Origin: Treponema sp.
Lineage (GTDB): Bacteria > Spirochaetota > Spirochaetia > Treponematales > Treponemataceae
NCBI GenBank assembly: GCA_016293915.1
Contig: JAEDCY010000002.1
Span: 92,325-156,324, forward strand
DNA: 64,000 nt
Direction: 5' to 3'
Positions 41,531 through 50,431 of this stretch are shown here, one piece after another (positions within the stretch are counted from its first letter, which is position 1; the number at the start of each line of letters is the position of its first letter). The notes beneath the pieces are model-generated. The model ran no database searches. It was not told where the DNA came from and worked only from the letters and a program-made list of their open reading frames with translations. A program made the position numbers and the translations under genes.

Positions 41531-42778
41531 CTATTTATTCAATGTAACCATAAAACAGGTGCCTCTGCCTGCTTCTGTTTCAAAAGAAATCTGTCCACCC
41601 ATACTCTGAATCAGTTGTTGAGTATGATAAAGTCCGATTCCTCTTCCATTTCCTTTTGTAGAAAATCCCTGCTCAAAAATTTTATCTTTTATATCTTCGG
41701 GAATTCCGTTTCCTGTATCTTTTACAGTTATTAATAGACTTCCAGGCTTTGTATAAACTCCAAGGGTTAGTTCATTTACCGCTTCATATTTTTTTACAGA
41801 TTTATTCATTTCATCCAGAGCATTATCAATAAGATTTCCCGTGATTGTTACAAGTGCTTCAGACGGAACATCAATATCATTTGCTTTATAACACAAGCCA
41901 TCCTGAAGAATAAAACGAACATCACATTCAGATGCACGGGCAATTTTACCAACTATCAAAGCTGCAAAAGATGGATTTTCAATATTGTTCATTACCTTGC
42001 TGATCGTTTCTTTTTGAATCATGGAAATGTTTTGAATGTATGAGACGGCCTTGTCATATTCTCCAATCTGAATAAGTCCAAGGATTACATGCAGTTTGTT
42101 TGTAAAATCATGATTGTTTGCCCTCATGGAATCTACAAGAATTTTTGTTCCTTCAAAATCTTCTGTAAAGGAAATAAACTCTTTTTTTATTCGTTTTGAA
42201 AGAACGCCTGCAGCAATAAGTTCAACAATGATTGCAAAAAGTGTTACAGAAAGGAAGAGCATTACGGTTGTTAAAGTAACCTGGGCCATTGATGATTTTA
42301 AACGGATGGTCATTATAAAACCCTGATAGTTTCCGTCTTCATCATAAACAGCAGAATAGGTTCGTCTTTGCGGTCCTGATGGTCCTTTATCATCTTCTGT
42401 GTAATAGCCGGTTTTATGGGTTTCAAAATCTGGAATTTTCCCGTCATACTTTGTATTAATAAGACTGTGATGAGTGTGATATATTCTAATTCCTCTGGTA
42501 TCAACTATAGAAACAATATCAACACCAGAAAGTTTTTCAACAATTTCATCAATATAAATACACAATTCAGCCTGTGAATAATCTTTCGTAAATCCATATA
42601 AATGGGTAATCAGTTCCGAAGTGTTTTGAAGATTTTCACTGAATTCTTTTTCATTAGCATGAATACTGATAACCATTCCGCCAATGCTCATAAAAATTGT
42701 AACAAGCAGAATAAGAATTAATTGTGTATGCTGTATTTCTTTACGGATTGAATTTAAATTACCGAGATTTTTCTTCAT
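41531..42778 (-). CDS. Sensor histidine kinase, CitA/DcuS-like
   Basis: 415 aa. An N-terminal membrane helix (about 19-39), a periplasmic sensor region of about 125 residues with VDIVSIVDTRGIRIYHTH, as in CitA/DcuS Cache-type sensors, and a second helix near residue 175. The H-box is NNHDFTNKLHVILGL; the ATPase has NLIDNALDEM, DTGNGIPE and GNGRGIGLYH. Such kinases usually sense carboxylates such as citrate or C4-dicarboxylates; the ligand here is unknown. Confidence 0.9.
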   Translation of the reverse strand: MKKNLGNLNSIRKEIQHTQLILILLVTIFMSIGGMVISIHANEKEFSENLQNTSELITHLYGFTKDYSQAELCIYIDEIVEKLSGVDIVSIVDTRGIRIYHTHHSLINTKYDGKIPDFETHKTGYYTEDDKGPSGPQRRTYSAVYDEDGNYQGFIMTIRLKSSMAQVTLTTVMLFLSVTLFAIIVELIAAGVLSKRIKKEFISFTEDFEGTKILVDSMRANNHDFTNKLHVILGLIQIGEYDKAVSYIQNISMIQKETISKVMNNIENPSFAALIVGKIARASECDVRFILQDGLCYKANDIDVPSEALVTITGNLIDNALDEMNKSVKKYEAVNELTLGVYTKPGSLLITVKDTGNGIPEDIKDKIFEQGFSTKGNGRGIGLYHTQQLIQSMGGQISFETEAGRGTCFMVTLNK

Positions 42779-42972
42779 AGAGTTCGGTAAAGTATATATT
42801 ATTTAATACAAATTGTCGACTTTTTTAAGTAAAGAAAGTTTTTCTTTTTTTTTATAACTGCCTATCAAAATAAATTTTTTTTAACTTTAATAACTTTTTC
42901 TTTTCTTTCAAAAAATTGTGAAGTTTTTTTTAAGTGCTACAATACAGCCATAAAACAAAAAGAGGTATTAAC

Positions 42973-43953
42973 ATGAATTTTTCACAACTATTTGAAGCTT
43001 TGATGCTGATTTGCTTTGGTTTTTCCTGGCCGTTAAATGTCAGAAAAGCTTATAAGGCCAGAAGTGCAAAGGGAATGAGCTTGAGCTTCATAATTTTAAT
43101 TATTACAGGTTATGTTGCAGGAATCACTGCAAAAATAATGAATGGACAGTTTAATTATGTTCTTGCAGTTTATTTTCTGAATCTTGGAATTGTAATGGTA
43201 AATATGCTTGTTTATTTTAGAAACAAAAGCCTGGATTTGAAAGCAAAAAATACAAATGAAAAAAATGTGATTGATAAAAAGATTTCAATCAATGAAATAA
43301 AGAATAATGTAGAAAAGGAGGAAACTATGTATAACTACACAAATTCTTTGGATGAACTCATTAACAGAGAAGTTAAGGGCCTTGAAAAGAAAAACGGAGT
43401 TATTCTTATGGGTGGTGGAATTGATAAAGCAATTCCTGTTACTCAGCTTGCCGGGGAATATAACTTCAATTTTGAACTTTACAACAAGAGTAAGTCTGAA
43501 CTTACACTTGCAGCTGCTAAAGAATATTTTGAAAGCACAGTTGCTCCTCTTGCACCAGAAGGAATCATTCTTCACCTCGGTGAAAATGACGAAAATCTTA
43601 TCAAAACAAATCCTTCTGCCTTTGATTCTTACTACATTATGCTTATTGAAACAATTAAATCAAATCACAAAAACTGCAGGGTCGCCCTGGTTTCTGTAGA
43701 CAATCCTGATAATAACAAAAACATCAGTCTTATGAATGCTCACATTAAAGCTATTGCAGAATCAGAAAAAGTACCATTCATTAATCTTGAGAATGCAAAG
43801 CTCTGGCATCCTGAATCAACAAAGGCAGCTTGTAACTTTGCTCACAGTATGGGCTTGAAAGTTAGAAAGTCATTGAGTGATGTTGCTGAAATACTTTATA
43901 GTTATGCATTCCATAACCTTGTAAAACCGGCTTCTAAGGTACTTGCAGGCTAA
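42973..43953 (+). CDS. PQ-loop membrane domain fused to an SGNH-like domain
   Basis: About 326 aa from ATG 42973 (AAAGAGGTATTAAC upstream). The N-terminal 80 residues have three hydrophobic helices with WPLNVRKAYKARSAKGMSL, a PQ-loop/SWEET-like pattern. After a linker a soluble domain (from about residue 125) resembles SGNH/GDSL folds: VILMGGGIDKAIP, ILHLGENDENLIK, and a C-terminal WHPE segment; the catalytic Ser is not obvious. Promoter TTGTGA-16-TACAAT. Divergent from the CitA-like kinase, so possibly its target. Confidence 0.6.
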   Translation: MNFSQLFEALMLICFGFSWPLNVRKAYKARSAKGMSLSFIILIITGYVAGITAKIMNGQFNYVLAVYFLNLGIVMVNMLVYFRNKSLDLKAKNTNEKNVIDKKISINEIKNNVEKEETMYNYTNSLDELINREVKGLEKKNGVILMGGGIDKAIPVTQLAGEYNFNFELYNKSKSELTLAAAKEYFESTVAPLAPEGIILHLGENDENLIKTNPSAFDSYYIMLIETIKSNHKNCRVALVSVDNPDNNKNISLMNAHIKAIAESEKVPFINLENAKLWHPESTKAACNFAHSMGLKVRKSLSDVAEILYSYAFHNLVKPASKVLAG

Positions 43954-43993
43954 AAAAAAATCTTGAAAAAATTGTAAAAGAATAAAAATCTTA

Positions 43994-44077
43994 TTGACAA
44001 TTTATTTCAAGAACTGTATAAATTAAATATCAAACGACAAAGGGGTCGCAGAAATGGTATTTCTGCGACCTTTTTTT
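43994..44077 (+). promoter_or_regulatory. glnN promoter and first ANTAR-type hexaloop/terminator
   Basis: -35 TTGACA (43994-43999), 17-bp spacer, -10 TATAAA (44017-44022). About 6 nt into the transcript is CGAC-[AAAGGG]-GTCG (44035-44048), loop A1/G4. It overlaps the terminator GGTCGCAGAAA / TTTCTGCGACC plus T7 (44044-44077). Confidence 0.88.
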
Positions 44078-44125
44078 GTTTTAAACATTCCGGCTGCCGT
44101 TGGCATGTTCGGAGAAACTAACAAT

Positions 44126-44185
44126 CGGCAAAGACGCTGCGTTTTCATTTTGACCTACACAGAATGAAAGTGCAGCGTTTTTTTT
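44126..44185 (+). promoter_or_regulatory. Second ANTAR-type hexaloop/terminator of glnN
   Basis: CGGC-[AAAGAC]-GCTG (44126-44139), loop A1/G4, overlapping the terminator CGCTGC...TTTTCATT / AATGAAA...GCAGCG plus T8 (to 44185). No promoter is seen between the two units, so one transcript carries two switches in series before glnN. Confidence 0.82.
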
Positions 44186-44206
44186 GATATAGAGGAGATT
44201 ATAACT

Positions 44207-46312
44207 ATGGATGAAGTTACACCAATTTTTGGAGAAAACGTTTTTAATGAAACTGTAATGAAAGCCCGGCTGCCAAAAGAAACATATAAGCAGCTGATGA
44301 AGACTATTGAAGGCGGCGAAAAGCTGGATTCTTCGGTTGCCACTGTTGTTGCAAACGCAATGAAAGACTGGGCTATAGAGAAGGGGGCTACACACTTTAC
44401 TCACTGGTTCCAGCCTCTTACCGGAATTACTGCTGAAAAACACGACAGCTTTATCACACCAACAAATGACGGAAAAGTTATCATGGAGTTCAGCGGCAAG
44501 GAGCTTGTTCAGGGTGAGCCTGATGCTTCCAGCTTTCCGAGTGGAGGAATTCGTGCGACCTTTGAAGCACGCGGTTACACTGCCTGGGATCCTACCAGCT
44601 ATGCATTTATTAAGGACGGAACTCTTTGTATTCCAACTGCTTTCTGTTCTTACACCGGCGAGGCCCTCGATAAAAAAACTCCGCTTCTTCGTTCTATGCA
44701 GGCAATCAGCAAGCAGGCTGTTCGTGTGCTTAAACTTTTTGAAGGAAACGAAGCTGTTACTTCGGTAAAAACAACTGTAGGTCCTGAGCAGGAATACTTC
44801 CTTGTTGATAAGAGCGTTTATGACAAGCGTGAAGACCTCATCTACACAGGCCGCACACTTTTTGGTGCTAAGGCTCCAAAAGGTCAGGAGCTTGAAGATC
44901 ACTACTTTGGTATGATTAAACCTCGCGTTCAGGAGTTCATGAAGGACCTCAACCGCGAACTTTGGAAGCTTGGTATTCTTGCTAAAACTGAACATAACGA
45001 AGTTGCACCAGCTCAGCACGAGCTTGCTCCAATTTTCTCTACAACCAACATGGCCTGCGACCACAACCAGCTTACAATGGAAATGATGCGCAAGGTTGCT
45101 GCTCGCCATGGAATGGTCTGTCTCTTGCATGAAAAACCATTTGCCGGTGTAAACGGAAGTGGTAAACATAACAACTGGTCAATCAGCACTAACACTGGAA
45201 AGAATCTGCTTGACCCTGGTGCTACACCTGATCAGAATGCACAGTTCCTCCTCTTCCTCTGCGCAATCATCAAGGCTGTAGACGAGTATCAGGATCTGCT
45301 TCGTATTTCTGTTGCTTCTGCTGGTAACGACCACCGTCTTGGAGCTAACGAGGCACCTCCAGCAATCATTTCTATCTTCTTGGGAGATGAGCTTTCCGCA
45401 ATTCTCGACTCAATTGAAAAAGGTGTTCCATACGGAAATCATGAAAAAGAAAAAATGCAGATTGGTGTTACTGTTTTGCCTGACTTCAATAAGGATACTA
45501 CCGACCGTAACCGTACTTCACCATTTGCATTCACAGGTAACAAGTTTGAGTTCCGTATGCTTGGTTCTAATGAATCAATTGCCTGCGCAAACGTATTCTT
45601 GAACACTGTTGTTGCAGAAGAGCTCAGCCAGTTTGCCGACATCCTCGAAAAGTCAAGCAACTTCAAGAGTGATCTGCACGACCTGATTCTTAAGACAATC
45701 AAAGAGCACAAGAGAATCATCTTCAACGGAAACGGCTATGATGATTCCTGGGTTCGTGAAGCAGAAAAGCGAGGTCTTTACAACCTCAAGTCTACACCAG
45801 AAGCTCTTCCACACATCCTCGACGAAAAAAACGTTAAGGTATTCGAAAAGTTTGGTGTGTACAGTAAGGTTGAACTTACAAGCCGCTTCGAGATTCACAA
45901 CGAAAACTACTCAAAGATTATCAACATCGAAGCTGAAACAATGCTCGAAATGGCAAACAAGTTCATCCTGCCGGCTGCCAGTAAATATGCAAACAAACTT
46001 GCAAAAACTATCGGCCTGAAAAAGGCTGCCTGCGGTGAATGTGATGCAACTTACGAAAGTGCTATGCTTAAAAAGGTAAGCTGCCTCACAAGCTGCATTT
46101 ACAGCAAAACAGAAAAGCTCGAACAGGAAGTTCTTGAAGCAAAGAAAACTTCTGAAGCTGGCGACTCAAGCAAGACAGCATTCTTCTACCGTGAGCATGT
46201 ATTTGCTGCAATGAACGAGCTGCGACTTTGTGCAGATGAACTTGAAACAATTACACCAAAAGAGCTCTGGCCATTCCCAAGTTATGGTGATCTCTTGTTT
46301 AGCGTAAGATAG
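44207..46312 (+). CDS. glnN: Glutamine synthetase type III
   Basis: 701 aa, the size expected for GSIII (about 700). GSIII features: THFTHWFQPLTG near the N-terminus, FPSGGIRATFEARGYTAWDPTSYAF, VGPEQEYFLVD for metal binding, ATP-site NVNGSGKHNNWS-like segment, EFRMLGSN in the glutamate site. Condenses ammonia and glutamate. GAGGAG lies 9 bp before ATG. With glnA at 20 kb this organism has two glutamine synthetases; this one sits behind two antitermination switches and next to the ammonium transporter. Confidence 0.96.
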   Translation: MDEVTPIFGENVFNETVMKARLPKETYKQLMKTIEGGEKLDSSVATVVANAMKDWAIEKGATHFTHWFQPLTGITAEKHDSFITPTNDGKVIMEFSGKELVQGEPDASSFPSGGIRATFEARGYTAWDPTSYAFIKDGTLCIPTAFCSYTGEALDKKTPLLRSMQAISKQAVRVLKLFEGNEAVTSVKTTVGPEQEYFLVDKSVYDKREDLIYTGRTLFGAKAPKGQELEDHYFGMIKPRVQEFMKDLNRELWKLGILAKTEHNEVAPAQHELAPIFSTTNMACDHNQLTMEMMRKVAARHGMVCLLHEKPFAGVNGSGKHNNWSISTNTGKNLLDPGATPDQNAQFLLFLCAIIKAVDEYQDLLRISVASAGNDHRLGANEAPPAIISIFLGDELSAILDSIEKGVPYGNHEKEKMQIGVTVLPDFNKDTTDRNRTSPFAFTGNKFEFRMLGSNESIACANVFLNTVVAEELSQFADILEKSSNFKSDLHDLILKTIKEHKRIIFNGNGYDDSWVREAEKRGLYNLKSTPEALPHILDEKNVKVFEKFGVYSKVELTSRFEIHNENYSKIINIEAETMLEMANKFILPAASKYANKLAKTIGLKKAACGECDATYESAMLKKVSCLTSCIYSKTEKLEQEVLEAKKTSEAGDSSKTAFFYREHVFAAMNELRLCADELETITPKELWPFPSYGDLLFSVR

Positions 46313-46332
46313 TCTGTAATCCTGAGCAAGGT

Positions 46333-46362
46333 AATCTGTAATCCTGAACTTGATTCAGGATC
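46333..46362. repeat. Family B repeat after glnN
   Basis: AATCCTGAACTTGATTCAGGATC, 20 bp after the glnN stop, with a preceding partial copy (AATCCTGAGCAAGG). Confidence 0.6.
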
Positions 46363-46402
46363 TATATTGTAACGAAGAGAGTTTATTTTAATTTGTGATT
46401 AT

Positions 46403-46456
46403 ACGGCGATGATGTCGGGCATTTGTGCACAATGTCTGATATTATCGCCGTTTTAA
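46403..46456 (+). terminator. Hairpin before amt (terminator or attenuator)
   Basis: ACGGCGAT...ATTATCGCCGT forms a long stem with inner pairs (GGCATT/AATGTC), then only TTTTAATT. The 5' arm includes CGGC-[GATGAT]-GTCG, but the loop lacks A1, so I do not count it as a hexaloop site. Confidence 0.5.
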
Positions 46457-46462
46457 TTATAT

Positions 46463-46578
46463 GGAGGTATGGTCAAAAAATTACATCCATGTAATTTTTT
46501 GACCTGCAGATTTTGCTTCCGCAAAACTGCGATATCGCACATCCTTGTGCGACCGCTGCAGCGGAGGCTTGGAGGTAT
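46463..46578. mobile_element. Small palindromic insertion that duplicated the amt ribosome binding site
   Basis: Direct repeats GGAGGTAT (46463-46470, 46571-46578) flank a 100-bp segment made of hairpins: GGTCAAAAAATTACAT / ATGTAATTTTTTGACC (46471-46504), TTTTGC/GCAAAA and CGCACA/TGTGCG. The outer copy of the Shine-Dalgarno is stranded upstream; the inner copy serves amt. Confidence 0.6.
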
Positions 46579-46582
46579 ACTT

Positions 46583-48256
46583 ATGAGTGAAGTTTGGAGT
46601 GTTTGGTTTTTGATCGGCGCTGCACTTGTATTCTTTATGCAGTGCGGTTTTGCGATGGTTGAAACTGGTTTTACGAGAGCGAAGAATGCAGGAAACATCA
46701 TCATGAAAAACCTGATGGATTTCTGTATCGGAACTCCTATGTTTATGCTGCTCGGATTCGGCCTGATGATGAGTGAGAATTATTTCTTTGGTTTGATAGG
46801 TAAGCCTAACATGCAGCTCTTTACAAACTTTGCTGAAGGTGACTGGTCGGCATTTGTTTTCAACTTAGTATTCTGTGCAACAGCTGCAACAATTGTAAGT
46901 GGTTCTATGGCAGAGCGAACTAAGTTCTCTGCTTACTGTATCTACTCTGCTGTAATCAGTGCCGTAGTTTATCCTATCGAAGCAGGTTGGGTATGGAACT
47001 CACAGGGCTGGCTCGTTCAGCTTGGTTTCGTTGACTTTGCTGGTGGTGCTGCAATTCACTCAGTAGGTGGTACAGCAGCTCTCATCGGTGCAATCTTCCT
47101 TGGCCCTCGTATCGGAAAGTATGATTACGACAAGAACGGAAAGGTTACAAAGGTTCACGCAATTCCAGGTCACTCTTTGACACTTGGTGCGCTTGGAACT
47201 TTCATTCTCTGGTTTGGCTGGTATGGCTTCAACGGTGCTGCTTGTACACAACTTCTTGGTGTTGGTGGTCTTGCCGCAGTATTCACAACTACAACGATTG
47301 CTCCGGCCGTAGCCTGTGTTACAACAATGATTTTCACCTGGATTAAGAACGGAAAGCCAGATGTTTCCATGACTCTCAACGCTTCACTTGCAGGCCTGGT
47401 TGCTATTACTCCTACATGTGCTACAGTTGATGCGCTTGGTGCAAGCATCATCGGTATCGTTTCAGGAATCATTGTTGTTGTTGTTGTTGAACTTCTCGAC
47501 CTTAAGCTTCACATTGATGACCCGGTTGGTGCTGTTGCAGTTCACCTTGCAAACGGTATCTGGGGTACTTTGAGCGATGGTCTTTTCAATGTTGAATCTG
47601 GTTTCTTCTACGGTGGCGGTTTCAAGCATCTTGGTGTTCAGTGTCTTGGTGAGTTTACAATTGTTGCCTGGACAACAGTTTGTATGCTCATTACCTTCAC
47701 ATTGATTAAAAAGCTGCACGGACTTCGTGCCAGCCGCGAAGAAGAAATCGTCGGACTCGATAAGCTGGAGCACGGAATCGATTCAAGTTACGCAGGCTTT
47801 ATCATGGCTCCACAGGTTCTCGGCGGAGACAGCCCTGAAGCAGGCAGCGAAAGTGTTCCAGTAGAAAAGGCAGTACCGGTTGCAAAGGCAACTTCCCGCC
47901 CGGATGCAAAGTTCCACATGGTTACAATCATTACCCGCCAGAGCAAGTTCGACGAGCTCAAGGCAGCAATGAATGACATCAACGTAACAGGTATGACAGT
48001 TACAAACGTACTTGGTTGCGGCCAGCAGCACGGAAACGTTCAGAAGTACCGTGGCGTTGAAATGGATATGACCCTGCTTCCAAAAATCAAGGTCGATATC
48101 GTAGTAAGCGAAGTTCCGGTAGACCTCGTTGTAACAGCTGCCAAGGAAGTTCTTTACACAGGTCACATCGGCGACGGAAAGATTTTCGTGTACGATGTTC
48201 AGAATGTAGTAAAGGTTCGTACCGGCGAAGAAGGCTACGAGGCTTTGCAGGATTAG
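46583..48256 (+). CDS. Ammonium transporter with fused C-terminal PII domain
   Basis: 557 aa from ATG 46583 (GGAGGTATAC upstream; the longer in-frame start encodes the inserted element). The Amt domain (about residues 1-400) has 11 hydrophobic helices, FMQCGFAMVETGFTRAKNAGN at the N-terminus and the pore segments LGTFILWFGWYGFNG and GGAAIHSVGG. After a linker rich in Val/Pro, a PII domain (about 445-557) follows: QKYRGVEMDMTLLPK and GHIGDGKIFVYDV. Tyr51 of GlnB/GlnK is Met here, so T-loop uridylylation at that site is not possible. The fusion suggests built-in control of ammonium uptake. Confidence 0.93.
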   Translation: MSEVWSVWFLIGAALVFFMQCGFAMVETGFTRAKNAGNIIMKNLMDFCIGTPMFMLLGFGLMMSENYFFGLIGKPNMQLFTNFAEGDWSAFVFNLVFCATAATIVSGSMAERTKFSAYCIYSAVISAVVYPIEAGWVWNSQGWLVQLGFVDFAGGAAIHSVGGTAALIGAIFLGPRIGKYDYDKNGKVTKVHAIPGHSLTLGALGTFILWFGWYGFNGAACTQLLGVGGLAAVFTTTTIAPAVACVTTMIFTWIKNGKPDVSMTLNASLAGLVAITPTCATVDALGASIIGIVSGIIVVVVVELLDLKLHIDDPVGAVAVHLANGIWGTLSDGLFNVESGFFYGGGFKHLGVQCLGEFTIVAWTTVCMLITFTLIKKLHGLRASREEEIVGLDKLEHGIDSSYAGFIMAPQVLGGDSPEAGSESVPVEKAVPVAKATSRPDAKFHMVTIITRQSKFDELKAAMNDINVTGMTVTNVLGCGQQHGNVQKYRGVEMDMTLLPKIKVDIVVSEVPVDLVVTAAKEVLYTGHIGDGKIFVYDVQNVVKVRTGEEGYEALQD

Positions 48257-48300
48257 CCTGAGACTATTCCAGCCGATTTTCATTAATCGTCTATTTCTAA

Positions 48301-48326
48301 GGGGGGGCAGTAAATGCCCCCTTTTA
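48301..48326 (+). terminator. Terminator of the Amt-PII gene
   Basis: GGGGGCA-GTAAA-TGCCCCC followed by TTTT, 45 bp after the stop codon. Confidence 0.8.
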
Positions 48327-48410
48327 TTATTTGCCATTTTCAAAAAATCTATATATAATTGAATAATGTACATATTTATTGTACAGATGAAAAAATAACA
48401 GGAAATATAA

Positions 48411-49700
48411 ATGAATAATCAGGTAAGTGCATTTCTTTCAGCACATAATTTTGTTAATCATGTTGATGTACTGACAGTTGCTCAGGCTATCATCGACGAC
48501 ATGAAAAAAGGCTTGAAAAAAGAGGGTTCTGATCAGGATATGATTCGTACTTTCTGTAATCCGCCGGAAAAATCAGCTAAAAATCAGAGTGTAATTGTAA
48601 TTGATGCAGGTGGAACAAACTTCCGTTCTTGCCTCGTAACCTTTGATGCAAACGGTCAGGCCCAGATTTCCGAAATGGAAAAGACCCGCATGCCAGGCGT
48701 AGAAAAAGAGCTTTCCCGCAAAGACTTTTTTGAACAGATTGCAAATAATCTTGAACATCTAAAAAATAAATCAGACAGAATCGGTTTCTGCTTCTCATAT
48801 CCAATGGAGATTCAGGAAGACGGTGACGGTGTATTACTGGGCTTCTCAAAAGAAGTAAAAGCTCCTGAAGTTGTAGGTTCAAAAATTGGTGCCTGTCTCA
48901 AAGAAGCTCTTGCTGCCCACGGCTGGAATACAATTAAGCGCATTACTCTTTGTAATGATACAGTAGCTGCCTTGCTTGCTGGAGCTGCCTGCGCAGAAGA
49001 GGGGGACCGTTATTCTTCAAATATCGGTTTTATTCTTGGAACCGGAATGAATGCTGCTTATATTCAGCCGGACTGTGACTGCTGCAAAATCAAAAAGCAG
49101 ATTGTAGTTTGCGAAAGCGGTAAGTTTCTTAAGGTAAATCGTTCTGATTTTGATATTGATTTTGACAAAACTACCGTAAAACCTGGAACTTTCTTCCTTG
49201 AAAAGCTTTGTTCAGGCGCATATCTTGGCCCGGTTTCATGGTTTGCACTCAAAGCTGCAGCAAATGATGGTCTTTTTACAGAAAAAACAGCTGCTGCAAT
49301 AAAGGCTCTTGAACCTCTTACCCTTATCGAAATGGATAAATTCCTTCATCATCCATATAATAAAGACTGTATTCTCGGTAAAATCGCATGCGAAACAGCA
49401 AGTGATGAAGATACAGATAAGATGTTCCAGATTCTCGACGCAATTGCAGAGCGTTCTGCACGTTACTCAGCTGCAATTCTTACAGCCTGTGCCGTAAAAA
49501 CCGGTGAAGGTAAGAATGCTGCAAAACCAATCTGTATATTGTGTGATGGAACAACTTTCTTTAAGACTTATAAGGTTCGCGAGCGTGTTTACGGCTATCT
49601 TGATGAAGTTCTTACACGTCAGCTTGGAATCTACTGGAATATCGTATCTTGTGACAATGATATTACACTGGGTGCGGCTATTAGTGGATTAATAGAATAG
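48411..49700 (+). CDS. Hexokinase (eukaryote-type family)
   Basis: 429 aa. The hexokinase fold is indicated by VIVIDAGGTNFRSCLV (phosphate 1 loop), IGFCFSYPMEI (substrate-binding region), LCNDTVAALLAGA with the catalytic Asp, and GFILGTGMNAAY. This is the eukaryote-like hexokinase family known in treponemes rather than bacterial ROK or Glk. Phosphorylates glucose or related hexoses using ATP. It stands alone between the Amt gene and the flagellar operon. Confidence 0.9.
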   Translation: MNNQVSAFLSAHNFVNHVDVLTVAQAIIDDMKKGLKKEGSDQDMIRTFCNPPEKSAKNQSVIVIDAGGTNFRSCLVTFDANGQAQISEMEKTRMPGVEKELSRKDFFEQIANNLEHLKNKSDRIGFCFSYPMEIQEDGDGVLLGFSKEVKAPEVVGSKIGACLKEALAAHGWNTIKRITLCNDTVAALLAGAACAEEGDRYSSNIGFILGTGMNAAYIQPDCDCCKIKKQIVVCESGKFLKVNRSDFDIDFDKTTVKPGTFFLEKLCSGAYLGPVSWFALKAAANDGLFTEKTAAAIKALEPLTLIEMDKFLHHPYNKDCILGKIACETASDEDTDKMFQILDAIAERSARYSAAILTACAVKTGEGKNAAKPICILCDGTTFFKTYKVRERVYGYLDEVLTRQLGIYWNIVSCDNDITLGAAISGLIE

Positions 49701-49712
49701 AAAAAAAATGAT

Positions 49713-49771
49713 GTCATTCCGAACTTGTTTCGGAATCTATTAAAAAGATGCTGAAACTAGTTCAGCATGAC
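49713..49771. repeat. Family B repeat pair before flbB
   Basis: GTCATTCCGAACTTGTTTCGGAAT then GATGCTGAAACTAGTTCAGCATGAC. The pair matches 10856-10926 and 19797-19855. Confidence 0.75.
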
Positions 49772-49792
49772 GATATTTTTAGAGGGGGAAAT

Positions 49793-50422
49793 ATGTCTTT
49801 CAAAAAGTCTTTGGGCAAAACTTTTGTTTTATTGATTATCATTCTCATTCTTCTTGCAGGCGGTCTTTTGTGGTTTGACTATCTTGGTGTTGTTCACGTT
49901 AAGTCAATTTTTGCGCCTGTATATAAGATTCTAAAAAAAGCCCCGCAGACCTCTTCAACTGCAACTCAATCACGCCCCCTCGTTGCAAATCTTGATGAAG
50001 ACCGCCTCAGAAAGCAGCGCGAAGCCCTGGATATCTTCAAAGAAGAGCTGGATAAGCGCGAAATTGATATTCAGGCTGCAGAAAAGCAGAATGAAGAAGT
50101 AAGTGCAGAACTTGCTGAGCGTGAAAAAAATCAGGAAGAGCGAGAAAAAACATTTAACCTCAAAGTAAAAAAATACGATGATAAGAATATAAACGTTGAA
50201 CAGATTGCTAAAAATCTGAATGGCATGAGGCCTGAAGCAGCGGTTGGCATTCTTGTTGCGATGGATGATCAGACAGTTATTGACGTCCTTCGTAAAGTCG
50301 AAGAGATTGCAGCCGCAGAAGGTTCTTCATCCATGGGTTCTTACTGGCTTTCCTTAATGCCGTCTGACCGGGCTGCTGAAATACAGCGGAAGATGCTTAG
50401 TAAGCCGGAGTCCCTGGATTAG
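49793..50422 (+). CDS. flbB: Flagellar collar protein FlbB
   Basis: 209 aa from ATG 49793 (AGAGGGGGAAAT upstream). An N-terminal membrane anchor (about residues 9-31), a long charged coiled coil (about 65-130), and a C-terminal MotE-like domain (QIAKNLNGMRPEAAVGILVAMDD). In spirochaetes FlbB organises the periplasmic collar around the flagellar motor. Position directly before fliK-flgD-flgE matches the conserved spirochaetal motility operon. Confidence 0.82.
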   Translation: MSFKKSLGKTFVLLIIILILLAGGLLWFDYLGVVHVKSIFAPVYKILKKAPQTSSTATQSRPLVANLDEDRLRKQREALDIFKEELDKREIDIQAAEKQNEEVSAELAEREKNQEEREKTFNLKVKKYDDKNINVEQIAKNLNGMRPEAAVGILVAMDDQTVIDVLRKVEEIAAAEGSSSMGSYWLSLMPSDRAAEIQRKMLSKPESLD

Positions 50423-50431
50423 CATTCAATT

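Noticed and set aside
44081..45169. Minus-strand 362-codon frame opposite glnN
   Set aside because: It is antisense to a clear glutamine synthetase III and overlaps its leader; composition is typical of a shadow frame.
46403..46456. ANTAR-type hexaloop before amt
   Set aside because: The stem CGGC/GTCG is there but the loop is GATGAT without A1, and the terminator T-run is weak; listed only as a hairpin.
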